In this document: piece by piece, positions 44,714-53,057 of the stretch
Layout of the letters: the number at the start of each line of letters is the position of its first letter
Numbering within the stretch: position 1 is the first letter of the stretch
NCBI GenBank assembly: GCA_028736075.1
Contig: CP117875.1
Location: 3,100,001 to 3,164,000, forward strand
DNA from: Chryseobacterium sp. KACC 21268
GTDB lineage: Bacteria; Bacteroidota; Bacteroidia; Flavobacteriales; Weeksellaceae
Direction: 5' to 3'
DNA length: 64,000 bases
Made by a program: the position numbers and the translations under genes
The notes under the pieces: model-generated
Databases searched by the model: none
Seen by the model: only the letters and a program-made list of their open reading frames with translations
What the model was told of the DNA's origin: nothing

Positions 44714-46609
44714 TTAAAATTTGTAACTATAGCCTAGTCTCAACACTTGTGTTTCGTAATAATCATCGCTTGAGTAAGCAAATCCATTTCCCTGGATATT
44801 TTTCTTAATGGCCATTGTATTCAGCAGATCGCCGGCATTAAGGAATATTTCTCCTTTTCCGTTTTGGATTGATATTTTTATGCCCAGGTCAATTGATAAT
44901 CTCGACCCGATCTTTCCCTGCGGAATAATATCCGGAGCCAGATAAACGGCGGTTAACTGGACATCAAAACCTTTGGAGATCTTAAAAACATTGTTCAATT
45001 TTACATTTCCGGAAATGGCTGTTTCGCGATTGGCAGAAAATATATTGGGTTGCGGATAAAGGTTCTCTACCGAAAATGCATCGATCTGATTCCTGTAAAT
45101 ATTTCCATTGATATTAAAAGAATAGGCCTTTGAAACCTTCTGATTCAGGATCATTTCAAGCCCTGAATTATAACTTTTTCCCGCATTTTGAAATACAGCA
45201 TAGATCAATGTGCTTCCAGGAACAATACTGGAGATCCTTGTAATCGTTCCGTTTGCAAAACGGTGATATAATGCTGAATATAAATAACCACTATCCCAAT
45301 TATATTTATGCCCCATCTCGACGGAATTGGTAAATTTCGGTCTTAGCTGTGGATTTCCTACCTTTATAATTTCAGCGTCATCGTATTTTGGAAATACTCG
45401 AATATCAACTTCATTCGGCCGGTCTACTCTCCTATTGTAAAATATTGATATCTTGTTATGGTCGTTTAATTTATAAGCCAATCTCAGGTTTGGAAAAGGC
45501 TGCGTATAATGATAGCTGTCACTTTTATAAGTCGGATGATCGGAGTTGACATCATACTGAATTTTTACATATTCCAGTCTTACTCCCAATTCGGCTTCCC
45601 ATTTTTCATTTTCAAAAATGTAATTCCCGTAAACCGCAGGAATTAGTTCTTTATAAGTCGCCCAACCTCCCGCGTTGACATCTAATACCGAATTTACACC
45701 CGGAATAAAATTCATATCCGTAGGAATGCTTCTGTTTCTCAGCTTGATCCCTGTTTCAAATCGTCCGTATTTCAGAGATTTTACATAATCAATATTAAGA
45801 TCATAAACCTGCTCATCCGACAATAATTTAAAAGCATCCGTCCCGGTCGAAAACGGCAAATAATTATCATAGAAATATTTTTCGTCTTCTCTGTGGAAAG
45901 TATAATTGAATCCAACATTCAGTAAATGCCCGGCATCTTTGAATTTATGCTGATAAGAAGCCGTTCCCATAATTGTGGTTTTCAGCTCATCCTCCAAAAA
46001 CTGCCAAAGACGAAGACGCTGAGAAAAATCTGCGTTAAAAAATGGCTGATCCCCGCGATCAATGATCTTTTCACTTCCATACAATCCTGAAATGGTCAAT
46101 GTATTTTGAGCATCGATATTCCAGTCGATTCCTGCTTTTGAGGTGAGATAATTTGTATTTCTATTTCTTTTTAATTGTGAATTAATGATCGCCCCGTTGT
46201 CGTATGTTCGGGTTACAAATTCATTTTTATTCAATGTCTCCGTATATAAATTATCTGCCTGAAGGAAAATATTGACCTTATCCTTTCTGTAGTTAAGAAA
46301 AACCGAAGGATTGATTTTTGGCGTGATCGTACATTGAGGTCTGATCGTAGGAAGATTTTCTTTTCTCACCCAATATGAGCCTGTTCCATACGTGAAATCA
46401 ACTTTGCCGTTCCAGCCGTTTTTATTATTTTTCTTCATAATAATATTGATGATTCCGGCATTTCCGTTGGCATCATATTTTGAAGACGGATTGTTGATGA
46501 TTTCAATTTTATGAATCGCAGAAGCAGGGATATTATCCAGTCCACTTTGACTTCCGAAACCTGTAAGAGCGGTCTGTTTACCGTCAATAAGAACTGTTAC
46601 TTTATTAGA
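44714..46609 (-). pseudogene. TonB-dependent receptor lacking its N-terminus
   Basis: The sequence is the back half of the plug and all of the beta-barrel of an outer-membrane receptor (OMP_b-brl_3 type). An in-frame ATG at 46438 opens a 574-residue protein. Upstream of it the same frame still reads VTVLIDGKQTALTGFGSQSG and LDNIPASAIHKIEIINNPSS then KYDANGNAGIINIIMKK, the plug domain, up to an in-frame TAA at 46610-46612. The signal peptide, the carboxypeptidase-like domain, the TonB box and the first plug strands are gone, so it cannot be exported as a receptor. It ends in a normal Phe (LGYSYKF). It heads the operon with the HD and PAP2 genes. Confidence 0.85.
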
Positions 46610-46666
46610 TTAACAAAAAATAAATATGTACCTATTCCCTTAGAAATAAATATTATTAAGTTTGGC

Positions 46667-46721
46667 AAAAAGGTATTAAAAAGATCAAAATGTTAATTTT
46701 CGATCTTTTCAATACCTTTTT
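46667..46721 (-). terminator. Long hairpin terminator after the SDR gene
   Basis: Stem of about 20 bp (AAAAAGGTATT and AAAAAGATC with their complements, one mismatch) and a loop of about 15 bases. It lies 40 bp past the SDR stop and 55 bp before the break point of the receptor. Confidence 0.75.
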
Positions 46722-46760
46722 ATATAAATTAAACTGCTGTACTTATATTACAGTTTTTAA

Positions 46761-47495
46761 TCAGTTCCTAACCTGTCCCCCATCTGCCGCAATGGTCTGA
46801 CCAGTCACAAACGATGAGTCTTTGGAAACCAGAAATGACACAACACCAACCAGATCTTCCGGCTCGATTACTTTTGGGATGGCCTGCATTTTCGGCAGAT
46901 AATCAAATATTTCTGAGTTTTCACTCTTCATAGATTTGGTATTGGTAAGTCCGGGAGCGATCACGTTAACAGTAATCCCATCAGCTCCCACTTCACTCGC
47001 CAATGCTCTGGTGAAACCGATAACCCCACCTTTGCTGGCAATATACGCCGTCATTTGTGGTGCGTTGAGAAAGAAAGTTGTACTTGCAACATTGACGATA
47101 CGACCATACTTATTTTCTCTCATATAAGGTACAAATGCTTTGCTCATAAGGAAAGGACCATCCAAATTAACGCTGATCACCTTGCGCCATGTCTCATAGT
47201 CTGTATCCTCAAAACTTTTCCAAGGATAGATCCCGGCATTGTTGACCAATGCCGTAATCGTACCCAACTTTGCCTGGACCTGTGCGGCAAAAGCTAAAGT
47301 TGCTTCAGGAGAAGTTACATCTACGACCGCTGAAAAGAATTTTGCACCTTCTGCTTCTACCAGTTCTTTTGTTTGTACCGCTTCTACTACATCTGCTACC
47401 GCAATATCGAAACCGTCTTTTGCAAGTCTTACGGCGTAAGCCTGCCCTATTCCGTTAGCTGCACCAGTGATGACAGCTGTTCCTTTGTTTGACAT
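46761..47495 (-). CDS. Short-chain dehydrogenase (SDR)
   Basis: A 244-residue NAD(P)-dependent oxidoreductase: cofactor motif TGAANGIGQAYA, NNAG at about 87, active-site Ser and YIASKGG (Tyr-x-x-x-Lys), then APGLTNTKSMKSE and the C-terminal TIAADGGQ. It resembles 3-oxoacyl-ACP-reductase/glucose-dehydrogenase-like SDRs, whose substrates vary. Last gene of the operon with the Old Yellow Enzyme (31-bp gap), so its role is probably carbonyl detoxification. Confidence 0.92.
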   Translation of the reverse strand: MSNKGTAVITGAANGIGQAYAVRLAKDGFDIAVADVVEAVQTKELVEAEGAKFFSAVVDVTSPEATLAFAAQVQAKLGTITALVNNAGIYPWKSFEDTDYETWRKVISVNLDGPFLMSKAFVPYMRENKYGRIVNVASTTFFLNAPQMTAYIASKGGVIGFTRALASEVGADGITVNVIAPGLTNTKSMKSENSEIFDYLPKMQAIPKVIEPEDLVGVVSFLVSKDSSFVTGQTIAADGGQVRN

Positions 47496-47526
47496 AATTC
47501 TGTTTTTTAATATTTATATATTGATG

Positions 47527-48609
47527 TTAAGCTTCAGCTAGTGAAGGATAATCCACATATCCTTCTGCACCGCCGCCGTACATTGTTGATTGGTCTGGTT
47601 GATTAAGTTCTGCATTCAATTCAAAGCGCTTTGGAAGATCCGGATTCGCCAGAAAAAGCCCACCATATGAGATCACTTTTGCAATTCCTTTTTCAAGTTC
47701 TGCTTCGCCGGTCTCTCTGTTGTAGCCACCGTTGGCAATGACTGTGTTATTAGACAATCTGCCGAAGGTCTCCATAACATTGTTCGGGTAATGTGGTAAT
47801 TTATCCAAAGGGAAAAGACCGTTCATAAGATGAACATAAGATAATGAAAATGAATTCAGACCTTCGATCAAAGCGGTAAACTGTGTTTTTGGATCGTCAT
47901 TAAGAATGCTGTTGTAAGGAATTGTTGGTGATAGTTTGATTCCTACTTTTTCTCCACCTACTGCATTTACCATTTCTGTCATTACTTCAAGTACGAAACG
48001 GTTACGGTTTTCTGTACTTCCTCCATATTCGTCTGTTCTTTGGTTAGAGCTTTCTGCAAGAAATTGGTTTGGAAGATATCCAAAAGCAGCGTGCAGTTCT
48101 ACCCCATCAAAACCAGCCTCTAATGCATTAATCGCAGCCTGTATGTAATCTTGTACGATTTGTTTTACTTCTTCATTGCTTAACTCTTTTGGCGTTTCAT
48201 AATCTGCCATTCCCTGACCTGTAAAGTGTTGTTGCCCAACAATTGGTAATGCTGATGGAGCCACCGGCAACTCACCATTTTTAACGGTGGAATGCCCCAC
48301 ACGTCCTGTATGCCAAAGCTGAGCATAAATAACACCACCTTCGTCGTGAACTGCTTTTGTCACATTTTTCCAGGCATCGATCTGTTCCTGTGTAAACAAT
48401 CCCGGCGTGTATGGACTTCCTTTAGCCTGCTCAGAGATGTTAATCCCCTCTGCAATGATCAAACCCGCACTGGCTCTCTGTTTGTAATATAGAACCGTAA
48501 GATCGCCCACCACTCCATTCTCATCTGCACGGCTTCTTGTCATTGGTGCCATTGCTATTGAATTTTTCAACGTTTGATTCCCTACCGTAACTTCTTGTAA
48601 TAATTTCAT
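47527..48609 (-). CDS. Old Yellow Enzyme family alkene reductase
   Basis: A 360-residue FMN enzyme that reduces activated C=C bonds (enones, maleimides, nitro compounds) with NAD(P)H. Family marks: NSIAMAPMTRSRADENG, LYYKQRASAGLIIAEG, YAQLWHTGRVGHS, GFDGVELHAAFGYLPNQFL, SNQRTDEYGGSTENRNRF. The substrate-binding pair is usually His-Asn or His-His (HxxN/H); here His173 is followed by Phe176 (HAAF), so substrate binding may differ. Middle gene of the block controlled by the HxlR regulator. Confidence 0.92.
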   Translation of the reverse strand: MKLLQEVTVGNQTLKNSIAMAPMTRSRADENGVVGDLTVLYYKQRASAGLIIAEGINISEQAKGSPYTPGLFTQEQIDAWKNVTKAVHDEGGVIYAQLWHTGRVGHSTVKNGELPVAPSALPIVGQQHFTGQGMADYETPKELSNEEVKQIVQDYIQAAINALEAGFDGVELHAAFGYLPNQFLAESSNQRTDEYGGSTENRNRFVLEVMTEMVNAVGGEKVGIKLSPTIPYNSILNDDPKTQFTALIEGLNSFSLSYVHLMNGLFPLDKLPHYPNNVMETFGRLSNNTVIANGGYNRETGEAELEKGIAKVISYGGLFLANPDLPKRFELNAELNQPDQSTMYGGGAEGYVDYPSLAEA

Positions 48610-48689
48610 TTTTTTTTATATTATTTATTAATATTTAAACCATTGTATTTCATTTTTCTAATGGCTGAATCTGTTTATTTTAAATTGAT

Positions 48690-49433
48690 CTACGAGAAAT
48701 ATTGTTGATTTCCACTGTACATCCCACCTTTATAAGATTCTGCATTCTCATCGGTAATGAAAAGCACCAGTTCTGAATCTACATCTGCCTTTATGACGAT
48801 CGTTTCATCCTTGATGATCAGACCCTCTTTCTTTTTCAAGACGATATCTTCACTGACCTTCACAATCCCTTTAAAAACATAAAGAAGACAGGTTAGTCCT
48901 TCTCTGTCCAGTTTCGGAAGTTCGATGTTCGCATCCTGTAAAAGTTTGGTATCGTACAGCCAGGTCTGACTGCTGAACTGGAAATTGGTCTCATCCGTCG
49001 GAGAACCTAATAATCTCCATTTGTTCTCGCTATGGATCTCCTCCAGTTCACGGAAAATCACTTCCGGATCCAGATCTTTTTTCCCAGGACGGATAAAGAT
49101 CTGCAATCCTTCCATCGGTTCTCCTTCGCCTATGATCTGTTCTTCGTGGTGAAACATTTTTCCTGCTTTCATCAGCATCAACGTATTTTTGCCGATGGTC
49201 TTTTCAAAGCCTTCGGAATCCTTATGTTCTGCTTTACCCGTTCTGAAATAAGACAAGATCTCATCATTAACGTGCGGATGCATCTTGATGATAGTATTTC
49301 CGTGGATCTCGGGATGGTCTATTCTACCAATACTTCCAATTCCAGTGTCCATTTTTGAAATGGCTAATCCGGGATATAAGATCTTGATCGGACCGTGGCC
49401 TCTGAACAATGTTTCATTTATTTTGGTAAGCAT
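48690..49433 (-). CDS. Pirin-family cupin protein
   Basis: A 247-residue two-cupin protein. The N-terminal cupin has KMHPHVNDEILSYFRTGKAE and MLMKAGKMFHHEEQ (metal-binding His and Glu), then GLQIFIRPGKKDLDPEV, as in pirins. Pirins bind iron or other metals, and some oxidise quercetin or act in stress. First gene of the operon with the Old Yellow Enzyme and SDR, transcribed away from the HxlR gene. Confidence 0.88.
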   Translation of the reverse strand: MLTKINETLFRGHGPIKILYPGLAISKMDTGIGSIGRIDHPEIHGNTIIKMHPHVNDEILSYFRTGKAEHKDSEGFEKTIGKNTLMLMKAGKMFHHEEQIIGEGEPMEGLQIFIRPGKKDLDPEVIFRELEEIHSENKWRLLGSPTDETNFQFSSQTWLYDTKLLQDANIELPKLDREGLTCLLYVFKGIVKVSEDIVLKKKEGLIIKDETIVIKADVDSELVLFITDENAESYKGGMYSGNQQYFS

Positions 49434-49476
49434 ATTTAATTTTTTTTAAGAATTTATACTACAAATTTAAATCCTT

Positions 49477-49519
49477 TACTGTACTTTTGCAAGTAGTTAC
49501 ACAAATGTACAGTAGTAAC
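49477..49519. promoter_or_regulatory. HxlR operator between pirin and regulator genes
   Basis: TACTGTAC (49477-49484) and GTACAGTA (49507-49514) form a perfect wide inverted repeat, and AGTAGTTAC (49492-49500) and AGTAGTAAC (49511-49519) are direct repeats. The site lies in the 119-bp gap between the two divergent transcripts, as for HxlR regulators. Confidence 0.65.
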
Positions 49520-49552
49520 ATATTGTAAAGCATTTAATATAATAGGGTATTA

Positions 49553-49891
49553 ATGGAAGCAAGAAAATTGAAAAAAGTTGAAAAGGTTGAACATAAATGT
49601 ACTTTAAAAGATGTTTTAGATATTGTTGGCGGTAAATGGTCGATCCCAATTATCTATACTTTGGCCGATGGAACAATGAGATTTAAAGAATTGGAACGCG
49701 CAGTTCATAACATCAATACCCGAATGCTGGTCAAGGAACTTAAGAGTCTTGAAGAAAACCGTATAATCACTAGAAAAGCATATGCAACCGTTCCGCCTAC
49801 AGTTGAATACACATTAACTTTAAAGGGAGAGAAACTGCGTCCTATAATTGATGACCTCCACAAATGGGGAGAAGAATACGTCGATCTGTAA
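49553..49891 (+). CDS. HxlR-family redox/electrophile-sensing regulator
   Basis: A 112-residue winged helix-turn-helix protein: CTLKDVLDIVGGKWSIPIIY, then TMRFKELERAVHNINTRMLV, LKSLEENRIITRKAYATVPP and VEYTLTLKGEKL. It has just one Cys (Cys16), at the N-terminal site that senses electrophiles or oxidants in YodB/HypR-type HxlR proteins. It is divergent from a pirin-OYE-SDR operon, a common target set, with a dyad in the gap. It probably represses that operon until the Cys is modified (inference). Confidence 0.9.
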   Translation: MEARKLKKVEKVEHKCTLKDVLDIVGGKWSIPIIYTLADGTMRFKELERAVHNINTRMLVKELKSLEENRIITRKAYATVPPTVEYTLTLKGEKLRPIIDDLHKWGEEYVDL

Positions 49892-50515
49892 AGTTAGTTC
49901 TATACTATTTTTGCACTTATTTTAAATCATTTTATAAACTACCAGTCCCAAACTGGATCACATATATTTAGATTAGCACAAATCGGTATTTATTTACTTT
50001 TTTTAATTGTACGGTAACAAAAGATCGGATTACCAAGACTTAAAAACAAGCTAAATCACAGATATTAGAATATATTATTTTTTTATCTAAATGAAATAAT
50101 TAGATTTCAATCGCCGGCTTCTGCCTATGGTGCAGAATTGTTAAGATATGCTCGTCGTTGCCAGCGACAAGATTATTTTTTTTCTAAAATTTCAGAAATT
50201 CTCGTTAAATCTTCTATCAAATAGTTCGATATTTCTTCGGTTATGGGTCCAAGACCGGAGTTATATTTATATAAAAATTATAATTATTTAAGTCCATTGA
50301 TTAAATAATTAGATGCCAAAACTTTGTTGAAATCACATTCCCCTTTTCAACCCAACGCCTGTACTAATTAATGCTAATTCTTATGGTGTGTATCAAGTTC
50401 CAACCTTCACATACTATAATACCTGTATACTTTTCTATCAAAAATAATGATTTTTAAAGTTAAAAATAGAATTCTACTATAGCCATTTAACAGTCAGAAA
50501 TTTTTTATTCTTGCA
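49892..50515. other. Gene-free region left of the integrase module
   Basis: About 620 bp of AT-rich sequence with no supported gene. A small hairpin at 50153-50185 (GTCGTTGCCAGCGAC then a T run) may be a terminator for the HxlR gene, though 260 bp away. The left end of the integrase-bearing element probably lies in here, but I could not find a matching direct repeat. Confidence 0.4.
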
Positions 50516-50854
50516 TTACTTTTGTTTACTCATACGATTTACAATCGCAGTTGCAGAAATATCAATATCATTTAAAGTTTTTTTTCTACCATCTTTTATC
50601 CAATCCAATAATTCATTTCTAGAAAAATAAAGACGATTTCCTTGTTTGTAAAACGGAATCTCTCGTTTACAGACCTTTGAATAGACTGTTGATAAGGTAA
50701 ATTTTAACAAGGCCGATGCAGCTTTTGCACTTATATAATCTTCGTCAGAAATTTCAGGTCGAAATGTTTTATTAAGCAGTTCCTCCATCCTCTCTAATCT
50801 TTCATCAATGTTTTTCATAAAAGCGGGGAGCTGATCAAAAGTGTAATTTTTCAT
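50516..50854 (-). CDS. Excisionase-type helix-turn-helix protein
   Basis: A 112-residue protein with an N-terminal coiled helix (FMKNIDERLERMEELL) and a MerR/excisionase-like HTH_17 domain: ISAKAASALLKFTLSTVYSK, then PFYKQGNRLYFSRNELLDWI. Such proteins are found beside integrases in Bacteroidota mobile elements, where they act as recombination directionality factors or small regulators. It lies 82 bp downstream of the integrase on the same strand. Confidence 0.82.
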   Translation of the reverse strand: MKNYTFDQLPAFMKNIDERLERMEELLNKTFRPEISDEDYISAKAASALLKFTLSTVYSKVCKREIPFYKQGNRLYFSRNELLDWIKDGRKKTLNDIDISATAIVNRMSKQK

Positions 50855-50935
50855 AATATTTTTTACAATGATATTGAGTAGAAGTCAAGCCTTTGCAAGA
50901 TGGCGAAGTGCGGAACTCTTTGACCATTTTTGACC

Positions 50936-52114
50936 TCAAGAAACAAAATTTTCTACTTCTATATTGCATGTACTGTGTAGATCAGAATTTAAATTTTCAC
51001 CTATATTAAATATGCTAAGTTTAATTTTTTCAGAAGCTTCCTTTTTAAGGCTGTCTACAATTTTGGCGTAGATCTCTGTGGTTGAAATATTTTTATGTCC
51101 AAGCAATTTTGAGACTGTGTAAATCGAAGTTCCTGCAGCAAGTTGCAATGTTGCGAACGTATGCCGAAAACCATGAAAAGTAAAATGTTTTTGTACTCCT
51201 GCATTTACAAGCCATTTTTTTAATTCTATCACAACATGTCCATATTTTAAACCTTCGAAAACGCGAGAATCTGGATCGCCGGCCTGGCCTAACAATTGAA
51301 CAATTTGATCAGATACTGGAAAATATTCTGCACTGTCCGTTTTTTCCTGACTGTACAAGATGTAATAATTTCCCTCATTACCCTGGAGTTCTTTCCAGAG
51401 AAGTGTTACAACATCAGAATAACGAAATCCGGTCATTGCGGAAAAGAGTCCTGCTTTTTTTACTATTTCAGAATCACAATGTGCAGAAGCCATTTTTTCC
51501 AGCTCGTGCATAAATAAGAATTCACGATGCGTATCTTCAGGTGTAATACTATCTACAATATGACCCAGGTCGATTGGTAAATATCTTTTTTTAAAGGCTT
51601 CTTTTAGAGTTTTTTTAAATTTAGCGAAATAGCTTACTGCGGTATTCGTTTTTATTTTTCTTTTGGCACGTCCTATTCCTGGTGAGGAGAGAAGAAAATC
51701 AGCATACTCTTCACAAAAGCTTTCATTTAAATGTGTGAATGGCAAAAATTCTCCTGCAAAAGCTTTGAAGTAATTAATAGACATTCGCCAGTTATGACTA
51801 CCCTCTCTTTTAGAAGCCTCCTCTTCAAAAAAATCGATGAAGTTTGATCTCAATTTAGAATCTGATAGAAAATCAAAACGTCTGTTTTGAACATCCAATT
51901 GGCGTTTTGCTCTTATATACTCTCCTAGACTTAACGTTTCTTTGTTATGGTCCTTTTCTAAATTATTTTTGGGACGTGTATAGATGTAAATTTTTAAATA
52001 ATATTTTCTCTGTAGTTTGCCTGTTTCCAAATTTGGAATAGGTGGATATATATCTAAAAACAAACTATGTTTTCCCCCAGCAATTGGTTTTTTCCTTAAA
52101 GTAACTTTTGACAT
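50936..52114 (-). CDS. Tyrosine recombinase (integrase)
   Basis: A 392-residue site-specific recombinase of the type found in Bacteroidota conjugative elements. It has an N-terminal arm-binding region, a SAM-like core-binding domain (about 90-180) and a catalytic domain with the full set: Arg231 (TGFRYSD), Lys258 (EKTDSAEY), His314 and Arg317 (HGFRHTFA), His340 (LLGHKNIS) and the nucleophile Tyr349 (TTEIYAKI). It appears functional. It probably integrates and excises the small element around it. Confidence 0.93.
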   Translation of the reverse strand: MSKVTLRKKPIAGGKHSLFLDIYPPIPNLETGKLQRKYYLKIYIYTRPKNNLEKDHNKETLSLGEYIRAKRQLDVQNRRFDFLSDSKLRSNFIDFFEEEASKREGSHNWRMSINYFKAFAGEFLPFTHLNESFCEEYADFLLSSPGIGRAKRKIKTNTAVSYFAKFKKTLKEAFKKRYLPIDLGHIVDSITPEDTHREFLFMHELEKMASAHCDSEIVKKAGLFSAMTGFRYSDVVTLLWKELQGNEGNYYILYSQEKTDSAEYFPVSDQIVQLLGQAGDPDSRVFEGLKYGHVVIELKKWLVNAGVQKHFTFHGFRHTFATLQLAAGTSIYTVSKLLGHKNISTTEIYAKIVDSLKKEASEKIKLSIFNIGENLNSDLHSTCNIEVENFVS

Positions 52115-52222
52115 GACACTAACTTTTAATTAATATAGAAATTTGATTGGCACAGTGTTACAGGATTGGTCGCTATTGGCGTCCTATTTCATTAGCTAGC
52201 GTAACACAATGAATTATTTCAG

Positions 52223-52807
52223 TTAGTATCTGATATGAAATCTTTTAAGTATTGGATCAATTGCCTGCTTTTTAATATACACAAACTTGCCCTCTCTATA
52301 TTTAGGGATATTGTTTCTGCATATAATTTTTCTTAATGTTACCTCAGCAAGGCTGTACTTTGCCAAGATCTGTCCGACTGTGTAGCAGTCTTTGATTGGT
52401 GGGCGTTTGTCTTCAACTTGCACTTCATTGTGAATGTCAACTTCCTGAATTTGATTACTGAACATCCCGTCAAGATCTTTTTTGAGAATTCTGGTTTTTC
52501 TAATTGATAAATTGATGGCATTGAGTCTTCCTGATTTTATCATGTGGTGAACTGTTCTGCGATCACATTTCAGCATTGAGGCAACATCATTAACGGTCAA
52601 ATACTCTAATGTTTTTGCAGCAATAGAAGGAAGTTGCCTTCTATTTTGCGTTTCAACCTCGCTTGCCTCGATCTTTTGTTTTTTAATTCTTGCTTTATAT
52701 GCCCTTTTAGCACAGTTGTCTCCACAGTACCTCGTAACGGTAGTTTGTGCTATAAATTCCTGCCCGCAATGTTGACAAATCCGAGCAATTTTAATGTTTG
52801 AACTCAT
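52223..52807 (-). CDS. Zinc-ribbon and double HTH_17 protein of an integrase module
   Basis: A 194-residue DNA-binding protein. It starts with a Cys cluster (CQHCGQEF, RYCGDNC), a probable zinc ribbon, followed by a basic helix, then an HTH_17 domain (LTVNDVASMLKCDRRTVHHM, RLNAINLSIRKTRILKKDLD) and a second one (YTVGQILAKYSLAEVTLRKI, YREGKFVYIKKQAIDPI). Such genes commonly lie upstream of integrases in Bacteroidota elements. It is 108 bp upstream of the recombinase gene. A 10-bp repeat array lies 28 bp before its start, where it could bind itself. Confidence 0.85.
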   Translation of the reverse strand: MSSNIKIARICQHCGQEFIAQTTVTRYCGDNCAKRAYKARIKKQKIEASEVETQNRRQLPSIAAKTLEYLTVNDVASMLKCDRRTVHHMIKSGRLNAINLSIRKTRILKKDLDGMFSNQIQEVDIHNEVQVEDKRPPIKDCYTVGQILAKYSLAEVTLRKIICRNNIPKYREGKFVYIKKQAIDPILKRFHIRY

Positions 52808-52834
52808 AAAATTAATTTTATGGGTTATTAAAAC

Positions 52835-52884
52835 ACATTAAGGTACTTTAAGATACAATAAGGTTCATTAAGGTACATTAAGCG
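52835..52884. repeat. Array of 10-bp repeats (consensus AGGTACATTA)
   Basis: Four full units in exact 10-base register (52841, 52851, 52861, 52871), AGGTACTTTA, AGATACAATA, AGGTTCATTA, AGGTACATTA, with half units on both sides. The period equals about one DNA turn, so all copies face the same side. They lie just upstream of the HTH gene and beside the integrase module. Confidence 0.85.
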
Positions 52885-52931
52885 AAGTAATCTCTCCCTT
52901 GTTAGTAAAAAATTAATTATTATGGGTTTGA

Positions 52932-52988
52932 GGGACAAATGGGGGACAAATTTTGCAAAAACGGATCAAAATATGACAGATCAAAATA
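52932..52988. repeat. Two short direct-repeat pairs at the element's right edge
   Basis: GGGACAAAT occurs at 52932-52940 and 52943-52951 (11-base period) and GATCAAAATA at 52964-52973 and 52979-52988 (15-base period). They may be integrase arm or core sites. Confidence 0.5.
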
Positions 52989-53057
52989 AAATGAATTTTG
53001 ACTAATCATTTAATAATCAGCTATTTAATTTGTTTTAGTTTGATTGAATTTGTGCGT

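Larger units (their letters stand above)
50516..52990. mobile_element. Small integrative-element module beside mnmE
   Basis: Excisionase-like protein, complete tyrosine recombinase and HTH protein in one orientation, with repeats at the right side. There is no transfer gene, relaxase or cargo, so it is either a remnant or a minimal element. The right boundary is near the direct repeats at 52932-52951 and 52964-52988; the left one is not found. Confidence 0.6.
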
